A stretch of DNA of 55,202 nucleotides from Bacteroidales bacterium (GTDB taxonomy: Bacteria > Bacteroidota > Bacteroidia > Bacteroidales > Tenuifilaceae), in NCBI GenBank assembly GCA_025361485.1, contig JANYLA010000142.1, forward strand, positions 1 through 55,202. The letters are read 5' to 3'. Below, in pieces: positions 36,241-45,933 of this stretch (position 1 is the stretch's first letter; each line of letters begins with the position of its first letter). Both the position numbers and the translations under genes were made by a program. The notes beneath the pieces were generated by a model. That model ran no database searches. It saw only the letters and a list, made by a program, of their open reading frames with translations, and was not told where the DNA came from.

Positions 36241-38697
36241 ATGAAAAAGTTCATTTTTGTGTTTTCATCAATAATTTTAGCTCTTTTCTTAACAATTCTT
36301 CTATTCTTTAAAGTTTATGAAGACCGTTTGGTTCGTGCATTCAAAATTAAAATTATAGATAAAACCAACATTAATATTGATTTTGAAGAAATTCATTTCT
36401 CAATTCTTAAATACTTTCCTTATGGTTCGTTTAATCTAGATGATGCGAAAATTTTTTATTCAATGCATAATAAGAAAGATACCCTTTTACATTCGAAGAA
36501 TTTATGTTTCAAAATTAACACCATTAACCTTTTTAGAAGCATTTATGAATTTCCCGAAATTATCATATCGGATGGTTCAATCAGCATAAAAAGTGAATTG
36601 CTCGACACCCTTTTCAAAAGCAGTAATATTGAAAGTCAGAATACAAGTTACCTCGTTGAAACAAAAAATATTAAAATTAATAGATGCAAAATATCATATT
36701 GCTATGAAAACTCTATTAACCTTAATATTTACACCAAAGAATCTTCCCTCTCAGGTTCATTTCTTCCGAATTCTCTTTCGGTTGAACTAAATCTAAATGT
36801 CAATCATCTTGTTGGACGTTTAAACGAATTACGTTTTAAAACCAACGACTTTATTAAAATTTCCTCAACAATAAAAGAACTGAACCACACCTACTTTTCG
36901 GACAACGGAAAATTAAGTAAAGGAACGATTGGTATTGGGTTTTCTTTTCTCTACAATACAAACAATGATTATTTACAAATAAAAACAACTGTCGAAAAAA
37001 TTTCAGCTAAATCCTTTTGTAAAGAACTACTTAAAGGCATAAACATACCTCTAAACAAAGGCAGTATATCATTTGAGTCCTTTTATAGCATCAATTTTGG
37101 AGTTTCAAAATCTCAAAAACTAACTCTAAAGTACAACCTTGATAATATAAACATTGAGGGATATAAGAACCTTTCTATTTTAGGGCTTAAAGGCATAACA
37201 ACTATTACGAATGATTTTAAACAAAACCACTCCGATATTGAGCGCTTTTTGATTCATTATAATGGTTTTGAATTGATTGGATCGTTGAAAATTAAAAATT
37301 TTCCTCACCCCTCAGTTCTTATTGATACTAAAATTACAAACCTTGGAGAAATGTTTTTAGATGATGAACTCAATATTAACGGAAAAATAAACGGAAAAAT
37401 TAAAGCCTTAGTTAAAATAGATAATATTAATAAACTTGATTACAGAACTTTAAAAATAAATAAATTAGAGTCAGAACTCACTTTATCAAATATTGCAATT
37501 AAAAGCATCGATTATCTTAACTCTATTTCCGGGACTTTAAAACTAAATGATGATGTTTTAAACTTCGATGGAAAAGGTTTCCTATTCAATAAGGAATTTA
37601 AAGGAAATCTTGTGCTTCCCGGATTTTGGAATATCGCTTTTCAAGGAGCCAAGCCAACACCTAAAATATTTATTGAAATGGATAGGCTAAACCTGGATTC
37701 CGTTCTTATGATTAAAAGTAATGACTCAAAAAACTCAATTAACTTTGAATTAAACGCCAGAATCAATTCTCTGAAGTACAAAGGCTTAGATGTTGATAAT
37801 TTAGAAATTAAGCTTATCAATAAAGATGGAAAGTATAATTCAGACTATTTTAAACTTAGGGCATTTAAGGGACAAATTACAGGAACCTTTTCATATTCGA
37901 ATCATCATCCTAATAGTTTATCCATAATCGGTCAGGGTCTTGATATACAAAAGCTATTTAACGATTTCAAAAACTTTGGACAAACGACTATTACAGCAAA
38001 AAATATCAGCGGTTCTCTTTCTGGAAAGGTTGATATATCGTATAGAATCCTAATTGACAGTAAAATTGACGCCTCCTCCATTAAAATGGTATCTAATATT
38101 ATTATTGAAAACGGAAAACTTTCAGGTCTAAGTCAGTTGAAAAAATTGTCCGGGTTTCTCAACATCAGCGAAATAGATTCTTTCCGTTTTAAGACTATTC
38201 AGAACAAAATTGACATTGAAAATGGAGTTATTAGGATACCTTCTATGGATATTGCCTCGAATGCGTTAAACTTTCAAATTTCGGGTAAACATGGTTTTGA
38301 TGGTGAGTTCAAGTATTGGGTAAAATTAAACTTAAAAGAAATATTAGCTAAAAAATTTCTGTCAAATAAGTCATATAATTCAGAATATGAGAATGATAAT
38401 AAAAATGGATTGAACCTATTCTTAAATATATACGGAAACAATGAATCCTATAAAGTTGGTTTTGATAAAAAAAGTTCGATTGACCAATTTAAAAGCAATC
38501 TAAACAGAGAGGGCTTTTTAATAAAAAGTATAATCAAAGAGGAGTTCTCCCGCACAAAGAAAAAAGGCTTGGTTCTAAAAGACTCAGCATCAATGAAAGA
38601 ACTAAATAAAATTGATTCTTCTCACAATAAAAATCAAAAAAAACCATTTAAGATTCAATGGGATGAGTTAGATTCTACAAAAGTTCATAATCAATAA
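36241..38697 (+). CDS. AsmA-like inner-membrane/periplasmic protein
   Basis: An 818-aa protein with one N-terminal membrane anchor (about 5-25), then an AsmA-type start (FEEIHFSILKYFPYGSFNLDD) and a long beta-rich periplasmic part. The C-terminal region includes ISGSLSGKVDISYRILIDSKI and the FKTIQNKIDIENGVIRIPSMDIASNAL segment (quoted by ends), typical of the AsmA_2 domain. AsmA-like proteins form grooves that carry phospholipid between membranes. Start at 36241 because it opens the anchor; CACCTTTG at 36203-36210 is a near -7 element. It precedes the histidine kinase gene by 10 nt. Confidence 0.85.
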   Translation: MKKFIFVFSSIILALFLTILLFFKVYEDRLVRAFKIKIIDKTNINIDFEEIHFSILKYFPYGSFNLDDAKIFYSMHNKKDTLLHSKNLCFKINTINLFRSIYEFPEIIISDGSISIKSELLDTLFKSSNIESQNTSYLVETKNIKINRCKISYCYENSINLNIYTKESSLSGSFLPNSLSVELNLNVNHLVGRLNELRFKTNDFIKISSTIKELNHTYFSDNGKLSKGTIGIGFSFLYNTNNDYLQIKTTVEKISAKSFCKELLKGINIPLNKGSISFESFYSINFGVSKSQKLTLKYNLDNINIEGYKNLSILGLKGITTITNDFKQNHSDIERFLIHYNGFELIGSLKIKNFPHPSVLIDTKITNLGEMFLDDELNINGKINGKIKALVKIDNINKLDYRTLKINKLESELTLSNIAIKSIDYLNSISGTLKLNDDVLNFDGKGFLFNKEFKGNLVLPGFWNIAFQGAKPTPKIFIEMDRLNLDSVLMIKSNDSKNSINFELNARINSLKYKGLDVDNLEIKLINKDGKYNSDYFKLRAFKGQITGTFSYSNHHPNSLSIIGQGLDIQKLFNDFKNFGQTTITAKNISGSLSGKVDISYRILIDSKIDASSIKMVSNIIIENGKLSGLSQLKKLSGFLNISEIDSFRFKTIQNKIDIENGVIRIPSMDIASNALNFQISGKHGFDGEFKYWVKLNLKEILAKKFLSNKSYNSEYENDNKNGLNLFLNIYGNNESYKVGFDKKSSIDQFKSNLNREGFLIKSIIKEEFSRTKKKGLVLKDSASMKELNKIDSSHNKNQKKPFKIQWDELDSTKVHNQ

Positions 38698-38707
38698 GTG
38701 TATAGTT

Positions 38708-39859
38708 GTGAAAATAAAATATAATAAACTTCGATGGAATGTGATAATAATCCTAATAGCGGGATTGATTTTCTCATCTTTATTATTTACCAATAAGCTT
38801 GTAAAAGAACTTTCCGTTGAAGAACGAAAAAAAATTGAACTTTGGGCTGAGGGAATGAAACAACTCTCGGATCTTGAGAATACAAACAAAGACATCTCTT
38901 TTGTATTTGAAGTTATCCAAAATAATACGACGGTTCCGGTAATCCTAACCGATGAAAAGGACAGCATCCTTTCCTACCGTAATGTACCTTTCTCTATTAT
39001 CGATACCCCAAAAAAAGCGGCTAAAGTTCTTGAAAAAATGAAAAGTTCACATGAGCCAATTTTAGTAACCCTCCTCGACGGTAAAAAAAATTACATCTAT
39101 TTTAAAGACAGCATAACGCTTATTCGATTAACATACTATCCATACTTTTTAATTGCAATAATCATTATTTTCCTCATTATCACCTATTTTGCTTTTAGCC
39201 AGGCGCGAAGAGCTGAACAGAACAGAATTTGGATTGGACTTGCAAAAGAGACTGCTCATCAACTTGGAACACCTACATCTTCGCTACTTGCCTGCCTTGA
39301 GATTCTTAAGGAGGGTGGTGATGGCTCCACGGTTGCCATTGAACTTGAAAAAGATATTTTGCGACTTGAAAAAATAGCTGATCGATTCTCTAAAATCGGC
39401 TCCACCCCTGCCCTTGAACAACTAAATATCGTTGATATAATCAATAAATCAAGCGATTACCTAAAAAGCAGGGTGTCAAGTAAAATTGTTTTCTCAAAGC
39501 GTTACGATGAAACACAAACTATTTTCATTTCAATAAATCCAATACTTATTGAGTGGGTAATTGAAAATATTGTTAGAAATGCTGTGGATGCAATACAGGG
39601 CGAAGGTGAAATTCTGTTCAATATTGAGGATAATATTCAGGTTGTATATATTGATATAACCGATAACGGAAAGGGAATACATAAATCGAAGCACAAAAAA
39701 GTATTTGAAGCAGGATATTCAACAAAATCAAGAGGTTGGGGATTAGGATTAACACTTTCTAGGAGAATTATTCAGGAATATCATAATGGTAAGATCTTCA
39801 TTAACTTCTCCGAATTAAACAAAGGAACTTCTTTCAGGATTGTTTTACCAAAAACTTAG
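38708..39859 (+). CDS. Two-TM sensor histidine kinase
   Basis: A 383-aa membrane kinase. Two transmembrane helices (about 10-28 and 143-163) flank a 115-residue periplasmic sensor with no recognised fold. A short linker without HAMP leads to the H-box AKETAHQLGTPTSS (His184 expected phosphoacceptor). N-box ENIVRNAVDAI (286-296), G1 DNGKG (319-323) and G2 GWGLGL (343-348) complete the ATPase. No response regulator is adjacent, so it is an orphan kinase. Coupling to the AsmA gene suggests an envelope signal. It converges on yidD with 11 nt between stops. Confidence 0.92.
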   Translation: MKIKYNKLRWNVIIILIAGLIFSSLLFTNKLVKELSVEERKKIELWAEGMKQLSDLENTNKDISFVFEVIQNNTTVPVILTDEKDSILSYRNVPFSIIDTPKKAAKVLEKMKSSHEPILVTLLDGKKNYIYFKDSITLIRLTYYPYFLIAIIIIFLIITYFAFSQARRAEQNRIWIGLAKETAHQLGTPTSSLLACLEILKEGGDGSTVAIELEKDILRLEKIADRFSKIGSTPALEQLNIVDIINKSSDYLKSRVSSKIVFSKRYDETQTIFISINPILIEWVIENIVRNAVDAIQGEGEILFNIEDNIQVVYIDITDNGKGIHKSKHKKVFEAGYSTKSRGWGLGLTLSRRIIQEYHNGKIFINFSELNKGTSFRIVLPKT

Positions 39860-39870
39860 TCCTTCATGCT

Positions 39871-40134
39871 CTAAGGAACAGGATCTATTCCATGTCCTCC
39901 CCAAGGATGACATCTTCTTAACCTATTTATGGTTAGCCAAAACCCTTTAAAGAAGCCATACTTTTTGAAGGCCTGCAAAGAGTATTCAGAACATGAGGGA
40001 TAAAATCTACAGCTGCTTGGAAAAAAAGGGGATATGGTATATTGGTAAATCTTAACTAGTACTATAGGAATAATAATAGCTGCTTTTTTTAAAACGATAA
40101 AAACATGTTCAACTATCTTTTTCACTCTTTTCAA
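39871..40134 (-). CDS. yidD: Membrane protein insertion efficiency factor YidD
   Basis: An 87-aa protein with an N-terminal amphipathic/hydrophobic segment (about 14-30) and the family signature YQYTISPFFPSSCRFYPSCSEYS (quoted by ends), then the LTINRLRRCHPWGGHGIDPVP tail. YidD works with YidC in membrane protein insertion. It overlaps the rnpA 3' end by 26 nt, implying coupled translation. Confidence 0.95.
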   Translation of the reverse strand: MKRVKKIVEHVFIVLKKAAIIIPIVLVKIYQYTISPFFPSSCRFYPSCSEYSLQAFKKYGFFKGFWLTINRLRRCHPWGGHGIDPVP

Positions 40135-40504
40135 TTATATTTTCAATATTCATAAGATGCTTAATCATTATTGCCTCAATTTTTTCATAGGCAATAATTT
40201 TACTAGAAGTATAAACAAATGCAACACTTGCACTTAAGTTTTTTTCCACTAACAATTTTTTTATGTTAATAGAATTTAATCTATAAGCCTCTCGGAGTCT
40301 TCTCTTTACAATATTTCTATCTACTGCATTCTTTAAATAACGCTTTGATGCAGTTACCAAAACTTTACATTCTATTGGTTGACAGGTATTTGAAACGAAT
40401 AATAACTTAATAGGATAAATAAAACTACTTTTTCCGCTTTTAAAAAGTCGTTCGATCTCATTTTCAGAGGTAAGTTTTTCGTTTTTTTTAAAAAAGAATC
40501 TCAT
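40109..40504 (-). CDS. rnpA: Ribonuclease P protein component
   Basis: A 131-aa basic protein that binds the RNase P RNA in 5' tRNA maturation. The N-terminal KKNEKLTSENEIERLFKSG opening and the central RNR-type motif AVDRNIVKRRLREAYRLN (about 72-89) are diagnostic. The start is fixed by the lack of another Met before the core. Upstream it has hemD, not rpmH. A hairpin with a seven-T tract ends 3 nt before the start codon, so transcription into rnpA may be attenuated or the gene may use another promoter. Confidence 0.94.
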   Translation of the reverse strand: MRFFFKKNEKLTSENEIERLFKSGKSSFIYPIKLLFVSNTCQPIECKVLVTASKRYLKNAVDRNIVKRRLREAYRLNSINIKKLLVEKNLSASVAFVYTSSKIIAYEKIEAIMIKHLMNIENIIEKSEKDS

Positions 40505-40507
40505 GAT

Positions 40508-40533
40508 AAAAAAAGGGGGTTTAAACCCCCTTT
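40508..40533 (-). terminator. Terminator-like hairpin abutting the rnpA start
   Basis: On the minus strand AAAGGGGG, TTTAAA and CCCCCTTT form a stem-loop directly followed by T (seven in all, including three in the stem), then ATC and the rnpA ATG. It starts 4 nt after the hemD stop. It could be a terminator for hemD or an attenuator for rnpA-yidD. Confidence 0.7.
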
Positions 40534-40536
40534 CAC

Positions 40537-41289
40537 TTATTTATTGTCCTTATTGTGTTTCTTTATAAACTCCTCTATTGCTTGAGTCATGCTTGGGCAA
40601 GTGGTTGTTGGAGCTTGAATATCTAACCTTAATCCGCCATCCTTAACAGCTTTTGCTGTTGTTGGTCCAAAAGCGGCTACTTTAATTTCTCCCTGTTCGA
40701 AAGTTGGAAAATTATCGAATAAAGATTTTATTTCATTGGGACTATAAAAAACTAGCATATCATAAGTCATCTGACCAAGATCGGTCAAATTACTACTAAT
40801 TGTCTTATATAGAATAACTTTGTTATACTTTAGTTTTGCTTTGTCGAGTGTTTTGGGAATTTCGGGTTTGTGAACATCAGAAAGAGGAACTAAAAACTTC
40901 TCCTCCTTGTGTTTATTGATTACCTCCATCAAATCCTGAAATGTATTATTTCCGTAAAATATCTTACGCTTACGATAAACTATATATTTCTGAAGATATA
41001 GTGCAACCGATTCGGTTATACAGAAATATTTAAGCGCTTCGGGTACAGTAACTCTCATCTCCTCGCAAATTCGAAAGAAATGATCTATCGCTGTTTTACT
41101 CGTAAACACAACAGCTGTGTGTTCCAATATATCTACCTTCTGCTGCCTAAAATCCTTAGAAGCGACCCCTTCGATTATAATAAATGGCCTAAAATCAAAT
41201 TTGAGGTTGTGCTTTTGAGCCAACTCCAAATATGGTGATTTTTCGCTCTGAGGTTCTGGCTGAGAAACTAAGATTTTTTTTATTTTCAA
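40537..41289 (-). CDS. hemD: Uroporphyrinogen-III synthase
   Basis: A 250-aa cytoplasmic two-domain protein (HemD fold), expected to close hydroxymethylbilane to uroporphyrinogen III in heme synthesis. Recognised from its N-terminal ILVSQPEPQSEKSPYLELAQK, the TAVVFTSKTAIDHFF segment (about 58-72), YDMLVFYSPNEIKSLF near 180 and VAAFGPTTAKAVKDGGLRLDI (about 205-225). The family has low overall conservation, so the call rests on these segments and on the DUF4271-hemD-rnpA order, which is common in Bacteroidota. Confidence 0.88.
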   Translation of the reverse strand: MKIKKILVSQPEPQSEKSPYLELAQKHNLKFDFRPFIIIEGVASKDFRQQKVDILEHTAVVFTSKTAIDHFFRICEEMRVTVPEALKYFCITESVALYLQKYIVYRKRKIFYGNNTFQDLMEVINKHKEEKFLVPLSDVHKPEIPKTLDKAKLKYNKVILYKTISSNLTDLGQMTYDMLVFYSPNEIKSLFDNFPTFEQGEIKVAAFGPTTAKAVKDGGLRLDIQAPTTTCPSMTQAIEEFIKKHNKDNK

Positions 41290-41319
41290 GACCCTGTTTT
41301 TTAATTCAACACCCTTAGT

Positions 41320-42366
41320 TTATCTTGATTTCACCTCTTTCCATATAATCAAAAGAGGTACTATTTCAAGGGCACAAAGGTACAAAATGAAATAGAAAAT
41401 AGAAAATCCCTTAACAATAAAAGCTTTAAATATACTTACTGTCCTTAATATCAGCATAATAAGCATGATAAAAATTGATAAATATATAATGATTGTGTTA
41501 AATGATCCTGTTGAGTATGTAATCAAAAACACCATTGGTAGGAGAAAAACACCTAACGTTCTTGAATAAATAGAGGCGCTATTTATTAAATCATTAAAGA
41601 AAACTTTATGGTTCGAAAATAAAGCCGAAAGCTTGAAAACAATTAAACGGAATAACCAAAGTGATATTACAATAAAACTTATAGCGGCAAACACAATGAA
41701 TTGAAAATTATCAGGCGGAGTATATATACCTAATCCTTTAACTATCTGATCAACTGCAAGAGAAAATGATATTACAAAAAGAATATCCAATAATAGTGTT
41801 AGCCTTTTAAATTGACTGTTTTTTTCATTCTGAATCTTATTGGTCGAATAACGATAAATTACGTTTTCTAATAAAATGCCTAAGTATTTACTATACCTTA
41901 CAATAATACTAGCAAGTAAAAACAAACCTAATACAATTGGAATGATAGTCCAATCACTATTTGTTGCTTGTTTTTCTTTAATAACATAATCTCTCTCTAC
42001 ATGCTTGTTATTTTCTTTTTTTTCTACAAAAATATTTGAAATGTTAACTTTATAATTCTTTTTATAAACTAAATAACAATTACTATCATTTATTGAATTA
42101 CGAATTGAATAGTCTTTATAATTATTTATCAGTGTCTTTTCGTTATAGTCAATACTAATAAATTCTGGTCTTTTAATTATTGAATCGATAATTTGATTTG
42201 TGCCTTTGTTCTCTTTGGCTGTCTTTAGTTTAAACTCCGTTAGAAAAGGTTGATGTTTAATTACAGGAGTTATATTTGTGGAGTAACCTGATGTATCAGT
42301 ATTATTCTTGGTAAACACAAGAGTATCTTGATAATAATATTTTGAAAACTTAAATTCTTTGCTCAT
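41320..42366 (-). CDS. DUF4271 membrane protein
   Basis: A 348-aa protein with a soluble, Asn/Lys-rich N-terminal half (1-150) that may be cytoplasmic, then about seven transmembrane helices (about 155-345). It matches DUF4271 by size, topology and its place directly before hemD. Function is unknown. I chose ATG 42366, 31 nt past the uvrC stop; a longer frame starting at 42420 would overlap uvrC by 23 nt and lacks an obvious reason. Confidence 0.8.
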   Translation of the reverse strand: MSKEFKFSKYYYQDTLVFTKNNTDTSGYSTNITPVIKHQPFLTEFKLKTAKENKGTNQIIDSIIKRPEFISIDYNEKTLINNYKDYSIRNSINDSNCYLVYKKNYKVNISNIFVEKKENNKHVERDYVIKEKQATNSDWTIIPIVLGLFLLASIIVRYSKYLGILLENVIYRYSTNKIQNEKNSQFKRLTLLLDILFVISFSLAVDQIVKGLGIYTPPDNFQFIVFAAISFIVISLWLFRLIVFKLSALFSNHKVFFNDLINSASIYSRTLGVFLLPMVFLITYSTGSFNTIIIYLSIFIMLIMLILRTVSIFKAFIVKGFSIFYFILYLCALEIVPLLIIWKEVKSR

Positions 42367-42397
42367 TATGATTAGTTTGAAACCATAAAAATATTGA

Positions 42398-44200
42398 TTA
42401 TTTCTTTTTAAAATAGCCAAGGAGTGAATCTGTTTTGGCTTTACCTATTAATTTTTCTAATTCCTCCTGTTTTGCCTGAGTTATTTTTTCTAACGACTTA
42501 TACTCAGAAAAAAGTATTTGCTTAGTGATATCTCCAATTCCTACAATTTTGTCTAGTTCTGATTTAATACTTATTTTACTTCTTTTTAACTTATGATGCT
42601 TAATACCAAATCGATGAGCTTCGTTTCTAATATTTTGAATAACTTTTAAAGTCGTCGAGTTTTTATCAAGGTATAATGGAACAGGATCACCAACGCTAAA
42701 TATCTCCTCCAGACGTTTAGCAATACCAATTAACTTAATCTTGTTAATAATTCCCAATTTTGCTAAACTCACTGCTGCTGAATTGAGCTGACCCTTACCA
42801 CCATCAATAACTACAAGTTGTGGAAGTGATTGGTTTTCATCAAGAAGTCTTTTATATCTTCGGTAAACAACCTCTTCCATCGTGGCAAAATCATCAGATC
42901 CTATTACTGTTTTAACGTTAAAATGCCTATAATCGCGCTTTGATGGTTTTGCATTCCTGAAAACAACACACGACGAAACTGGATTGGTTCCTTGTAAATT
43001 TGAATTGTCGAAGCATTCAATATGAGTAGGTAGTTCGCTCATATTTAAATCATCCTTAATGGTCAAAAGTACTCGATTGGCTTTATCCATCGGGTTTTGG
43101 GCTTCTATTCTTTTTTCAATTTCATAAGAATGCGCCATACAATTTCTATAACTCAACTCTAACAATTTAGCCTTATCGCCCTGTTTGGGAATGGTATAAC
43201 TACATCCTTCTATTAAAAAATCAGGTTTAATTGGAACCACAATATTCTTCTCTTTGCTATTAACTCTTTCTCTAATTTCAGTAATTGCTATTCCTAATAG
43301 CTCCTCCGTTGTTTCCATAAGATTTTTCTTGAGTTCGAGTGTATACGTTTGGATAATTGAACCACGAATAACCTTTAAAAAATTAACAACAGCATAACTA
43401 GACTTGTCAATGATGTTAAATATATCTATATTAGTTACTTTGTTACTAACAATTGTAGATTTACTTTGATATTTTTTCAGTATTTCAAGCTTAGATTTAT
43501 AAAATTGTGCTTGCTCAAATTTATATTCTCGGGCAGCTTTCTTCATACTAACATTAAGCCAAGCTTGAGCAGTAGATAAATTACCCTTTAATATATTCTG
43601 AATTTCTAAAATATTCTTGTCGTAATCAACTTTGTCTTGATTCCCAATGCAAGGAGCCAAACAATTTCCGATTTGATACTCTAGACACGGTTTATACTTA
43701 TTTAGAGCAATGTTCTTTTGATCAAGATTCAGATTACAACTCCTTAATGGGTATAACTTTTTTACGAGATCGAGAATTGTTTTTACTAACAAACCAGAGG
43801 TATATGGTCCAAAATAAACACTACCATCATTTTCATGCTTCCTCGTTGAAACGACACGAGGAAACGTCTCGTTCTTAATACAAATCCAAGGGTAGGTTTT
43901 GTCGTCTTTTAAAAGAATATTGTAGCGCGGTTGATACTTCTTTATGAGGTTGTTTTCAAGCAGTAATGCATCTGATTCTGTTTCAACAAGAATATATTTA
44001 ATATCGTAAATCTTGCTTACTAAGACCTTAACCTTTCGGCTGTGGGTATCGTTTTGAAAAAAGTATGACTGAACCCTTTTTTTTAACTTTTTTGCTTTTC
44101 CAACATAAAGCAATTCGTTCTCCTTATTATAGAACTGATAAACACCATATTTATCAGGTATTAACTCAATTTTATCTTTCAATCTTTCCCTCGATTCCAT
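42398..44200 (-). CDS. uvrC: Excinuclease ABC subunit C
   Basis: A 600-aa nucleotide-excision-repair nuclease. GIY-YIG domain at the N-terminus (GVYQFYNKENELLYVGKAKKL, about 19-39), the Cys-containing KPCLEYQIGNCLAPC region, a UVR helix pair near 205-235, the RNase H-like C-terminal nuclease with ECFDNSNLQGTNPVSSCVVF and VIDGGKGQLNSA, and a helix-hairpin-helix end. It makes both incisions with UvrB. Its start codon overlaps the stop of the adenine deaminase gene by one base, so the two are translationally coupled. Confidence 0.97.
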   Translation of the reverse strand: MESRERLKDKIELIPDKYGVYQFYNKENELLYVGKAKKLKKRVQSYFFQNDTHSRKVKVLVSKIYDIKYILVETESDALLLENNLIKKYQPRYNILLKDDKTYPWICIKNETFPRVVSTRKHENDGSVYFGPYTSGLLVKTILDLVKKLYPLRSCNLNLDQKNIALNKYKPCLEYQIGNCLAPCIGNQDKVDYDKNILEIQNILKGNLSTAQAWLNVSMKKAAREYKFEQAQFYKSKLEILKKYQSKSTIVSNKVTNIDIFNIIDKSSYAVVNFLKVIRGSIIQTYTLELKKNLMETTEELLGIAITEIRERVNSKEKNIVVPIKPDFLIEGCSYTIPKQGDKAKLLELSYRNCMAHSYEIEKRIEAQNPMDKANRVLLTIKDDLNMSELPTHIECFDNSNLQGTNPVSSCVVFRNAKPSKRDYRHFNVKTVIGSDDFATMEEVVYRRYKRLLDENQSLPQLVVIDGGKGQLNSAAVSLAKLGIINKIKLIGIAKRLEEIFSVGDPVPLYLDKNSTTLKVIQNIRNEAHRFGIKHHKLKRSKISIKSELDKIVGIGDITKQILFSEYKSLEKITQAKQEELEKLIGKAKTDSLLGYFKKK

Positions 44201-45831
44201 TATATGAACTGATCGATGAAACTAAACTTAATTACATCAAAAATACCTCTTGGTGTTATTTTTAATTTAGGAATAACAGATAATGCCATAAACGATAAAG
44301 TCATAAATGGTGCTTTAAGCAAACATCCATCTTCTTTAACAATAGAATTAATAGTAGTATATTTTTCAGCAACCGTTTCGGCTGGTTCATTGGACATTAA
44401 TCCATAAATAGGTAACGATAAACCATTAATAATTTTGCCGTCGTAGTAAACTAATCCGCCTTTTATATTGATAATATATTCGATTGCTTTATAAATACTC
44501 TCATCGTCAACTCCTACTGCAATGATATGATGGCTATCGTGCGCAATACTTTCTGCAATTGCTCCTTTTTTCAATCCAAATCCTTTTATAAAACCCACGG
44601 ATACTTGATTATCTTTATATCTATTTACAACAACTATTTTTAAAAAATCATTCTCAGTATCTGAAATAACAGTTTTATTATCGGTTTTAACCTTATATTC
44701 TACCATTTCGGTTACCAGTTCTCCTTCGATAACCTGGATCGCCATAATTGAATTAGTCTTCGAGACTAGTTTTAAATCTGAAAAATTAATGCCCTTGGTA
44801 AATGTATAATCTAAACTAATCTTTTCATTACATACTGCTACAGTATTACTATTTACTAAAACATCTACCCCTTGAATATAATTATTTAAAACCTTCAGGT
44901 TAACAATATTGTCAACAACAATAAAGTCTGCCGAATCGCCAATTTGGAGAAGGCCTAAATCTAAATTATAATGCTTTATTGGGTTTACAGAAACAACATC
45001 TAGTACATCAAAAATATTATGCCCATTCGCTAAAGATCGTTTCACTAAACTATTTATATGGCTAACAATAAGATCCTCTGGATGACAATCATCAGTACAA
45101 ACCATTGTATCTTTTGTTTTCGTACTAATCAATGAATTAAGTGAGGTGAAATTTTTGGCTGCACTACCCTCGCGGATTAAAACTCTCATGCCATATGATA
45201 TTTTTTCAATAGCCTCATTCAGTGTAAAACATTCATGATCGGTACTGATTCCTGCGTTAACGTATTTTTTTATCTCTTCTCCTGTCAACCCTGGTGCGTG
45301 TCCGTCAACTCTTTTTCTGTATTGTTTTGCTATCTCTATCTTTCTAATAATATCCTTATCGTAGTTAATTACTCCGGGAAAATTCATCATCTCACCGAGA
45401 AAATAAATATCATCACGTTTTAATAACTTTTCTATCTCTAATGAATCCAATACTTTATGACAATCGTCAAAGGGAGAAGCTGGTACACAAGATGGGGCAC
45501 CAAAGAAAAATCTTATATCTGCATCTTTGGAATTATCGATCATAAAATCAATACCAACTACTCCTGCGACATTCGCTATCTCATGCGGATCTGCAACAAC
45601 AGCAATTGTTCCATGCCTTTTCGCCACTCTTGAAAACTCAACCGGTGTAAGCATTGAACTTTCAATATGAATATGGGAATCAACAAAGCCGGGTAAAATT
45701 AATGGCCCAAGAACGCTTTCATCATGCTCAATCTCTTTAATTCGTCCTTTTTCAATTAGTAATCTTCCAGAAATTGTTATCTTTTTAATCGGATCGTAAA
45801 TAATTCCTTCAATAATATTTTTTTCGCTCAT
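44200..45831 (-). CDS. ade: Adenine deaminase
   Basis: A 543-aa amidohydrolase that converts adenine to hypoxanthine in purine salvage. Metal ligands appear in PGFVDSHIHIESSM (His53, His55), the DGHAPGLTG segment and TDDCHPEDL. The VADPHEIANVAG signature and the C-terminal domain with ESIAHDSHHIIAVG are specific for the Ade branch. Length is normal. It heads the ade-uvrC-DUF4271-hemD run; no clear -7 element is seen in the 116-nt gap above, which instead contains two parS-like palindromes. Confidence 0.95.
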   Translation of the reverse strand: MSEKNIIEGIIYDPIKKITISGRLLIEKGRIKEIEHDESVLGPLILPGFVDSHIHIESSMLTPVEFSRVAKRHGTIAVVADPHEIANVAGVVGIDFMIDNSKDADIRFFFGAPSCVPASPFDDCHKVLDSLEIEKLLKRDDIYFLGEMMNFPGVINYDKDIIRKIEIAKQYRKRVDGHAPGLTGEEIKKYVNAGISTDHECFTLNEAIEKISYGMRVLIREGSAAKNFTSLNSLISTKTKDTMVCTDDCHPEDLIVSHINSLVKRSLANGHNIFDVLDVVSVNPIKHYNLDLGLLQIGDSADFIVVDNIVNLKVLNNYIQGVDVLVNSNTVAVCNEKISLDYTFTKGINFSDLKLVSKTNSIMAIQVIEGELVTEMVEYKVKTDNKTVISDTENDFLKIVVVNRYKDNQVSVGFIKGFGLKKGAIAESIAHDSHHIIAVGVDDESIYKAIEYIINIKGGLVYYDGKIINGLSLPIYGLMSNEPAETVAEKYTTINSIVKEDGCLLKAPFMTLSFMALSVIPKLKITPRGIFDVIKFSFIDQFI

Positions 45832-45903
45832 CGTGTAATTATTTAAACATTCTTAAAAAACAACAATATTTATTAATATGATAAATAGAGATTTATAGAA
45901 TCT

Positions 45904-45919
45904 CGCTCCACGTGGAACA
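45904..45919. other. parS-like palindrome 1
   Basis: CGCTCCACGTGGAACA; on the minus strand it reads TGTTCCACGTGGAGCG, which matches the widely conserved ParB site TGTTNCACGTGAAACA in the left half and core. It lies in the ade-mnmG gap. Confidence 0.55.
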
Positions 45920-45933
45920 AACAATTATTCAAT

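Noticed and set aside
39860-39877. Terminator between the histidine kinase and yidD genes
   Set aside because: Only a 5-bp TCCTT/AAGGA stem without a T tract; too weak to call.
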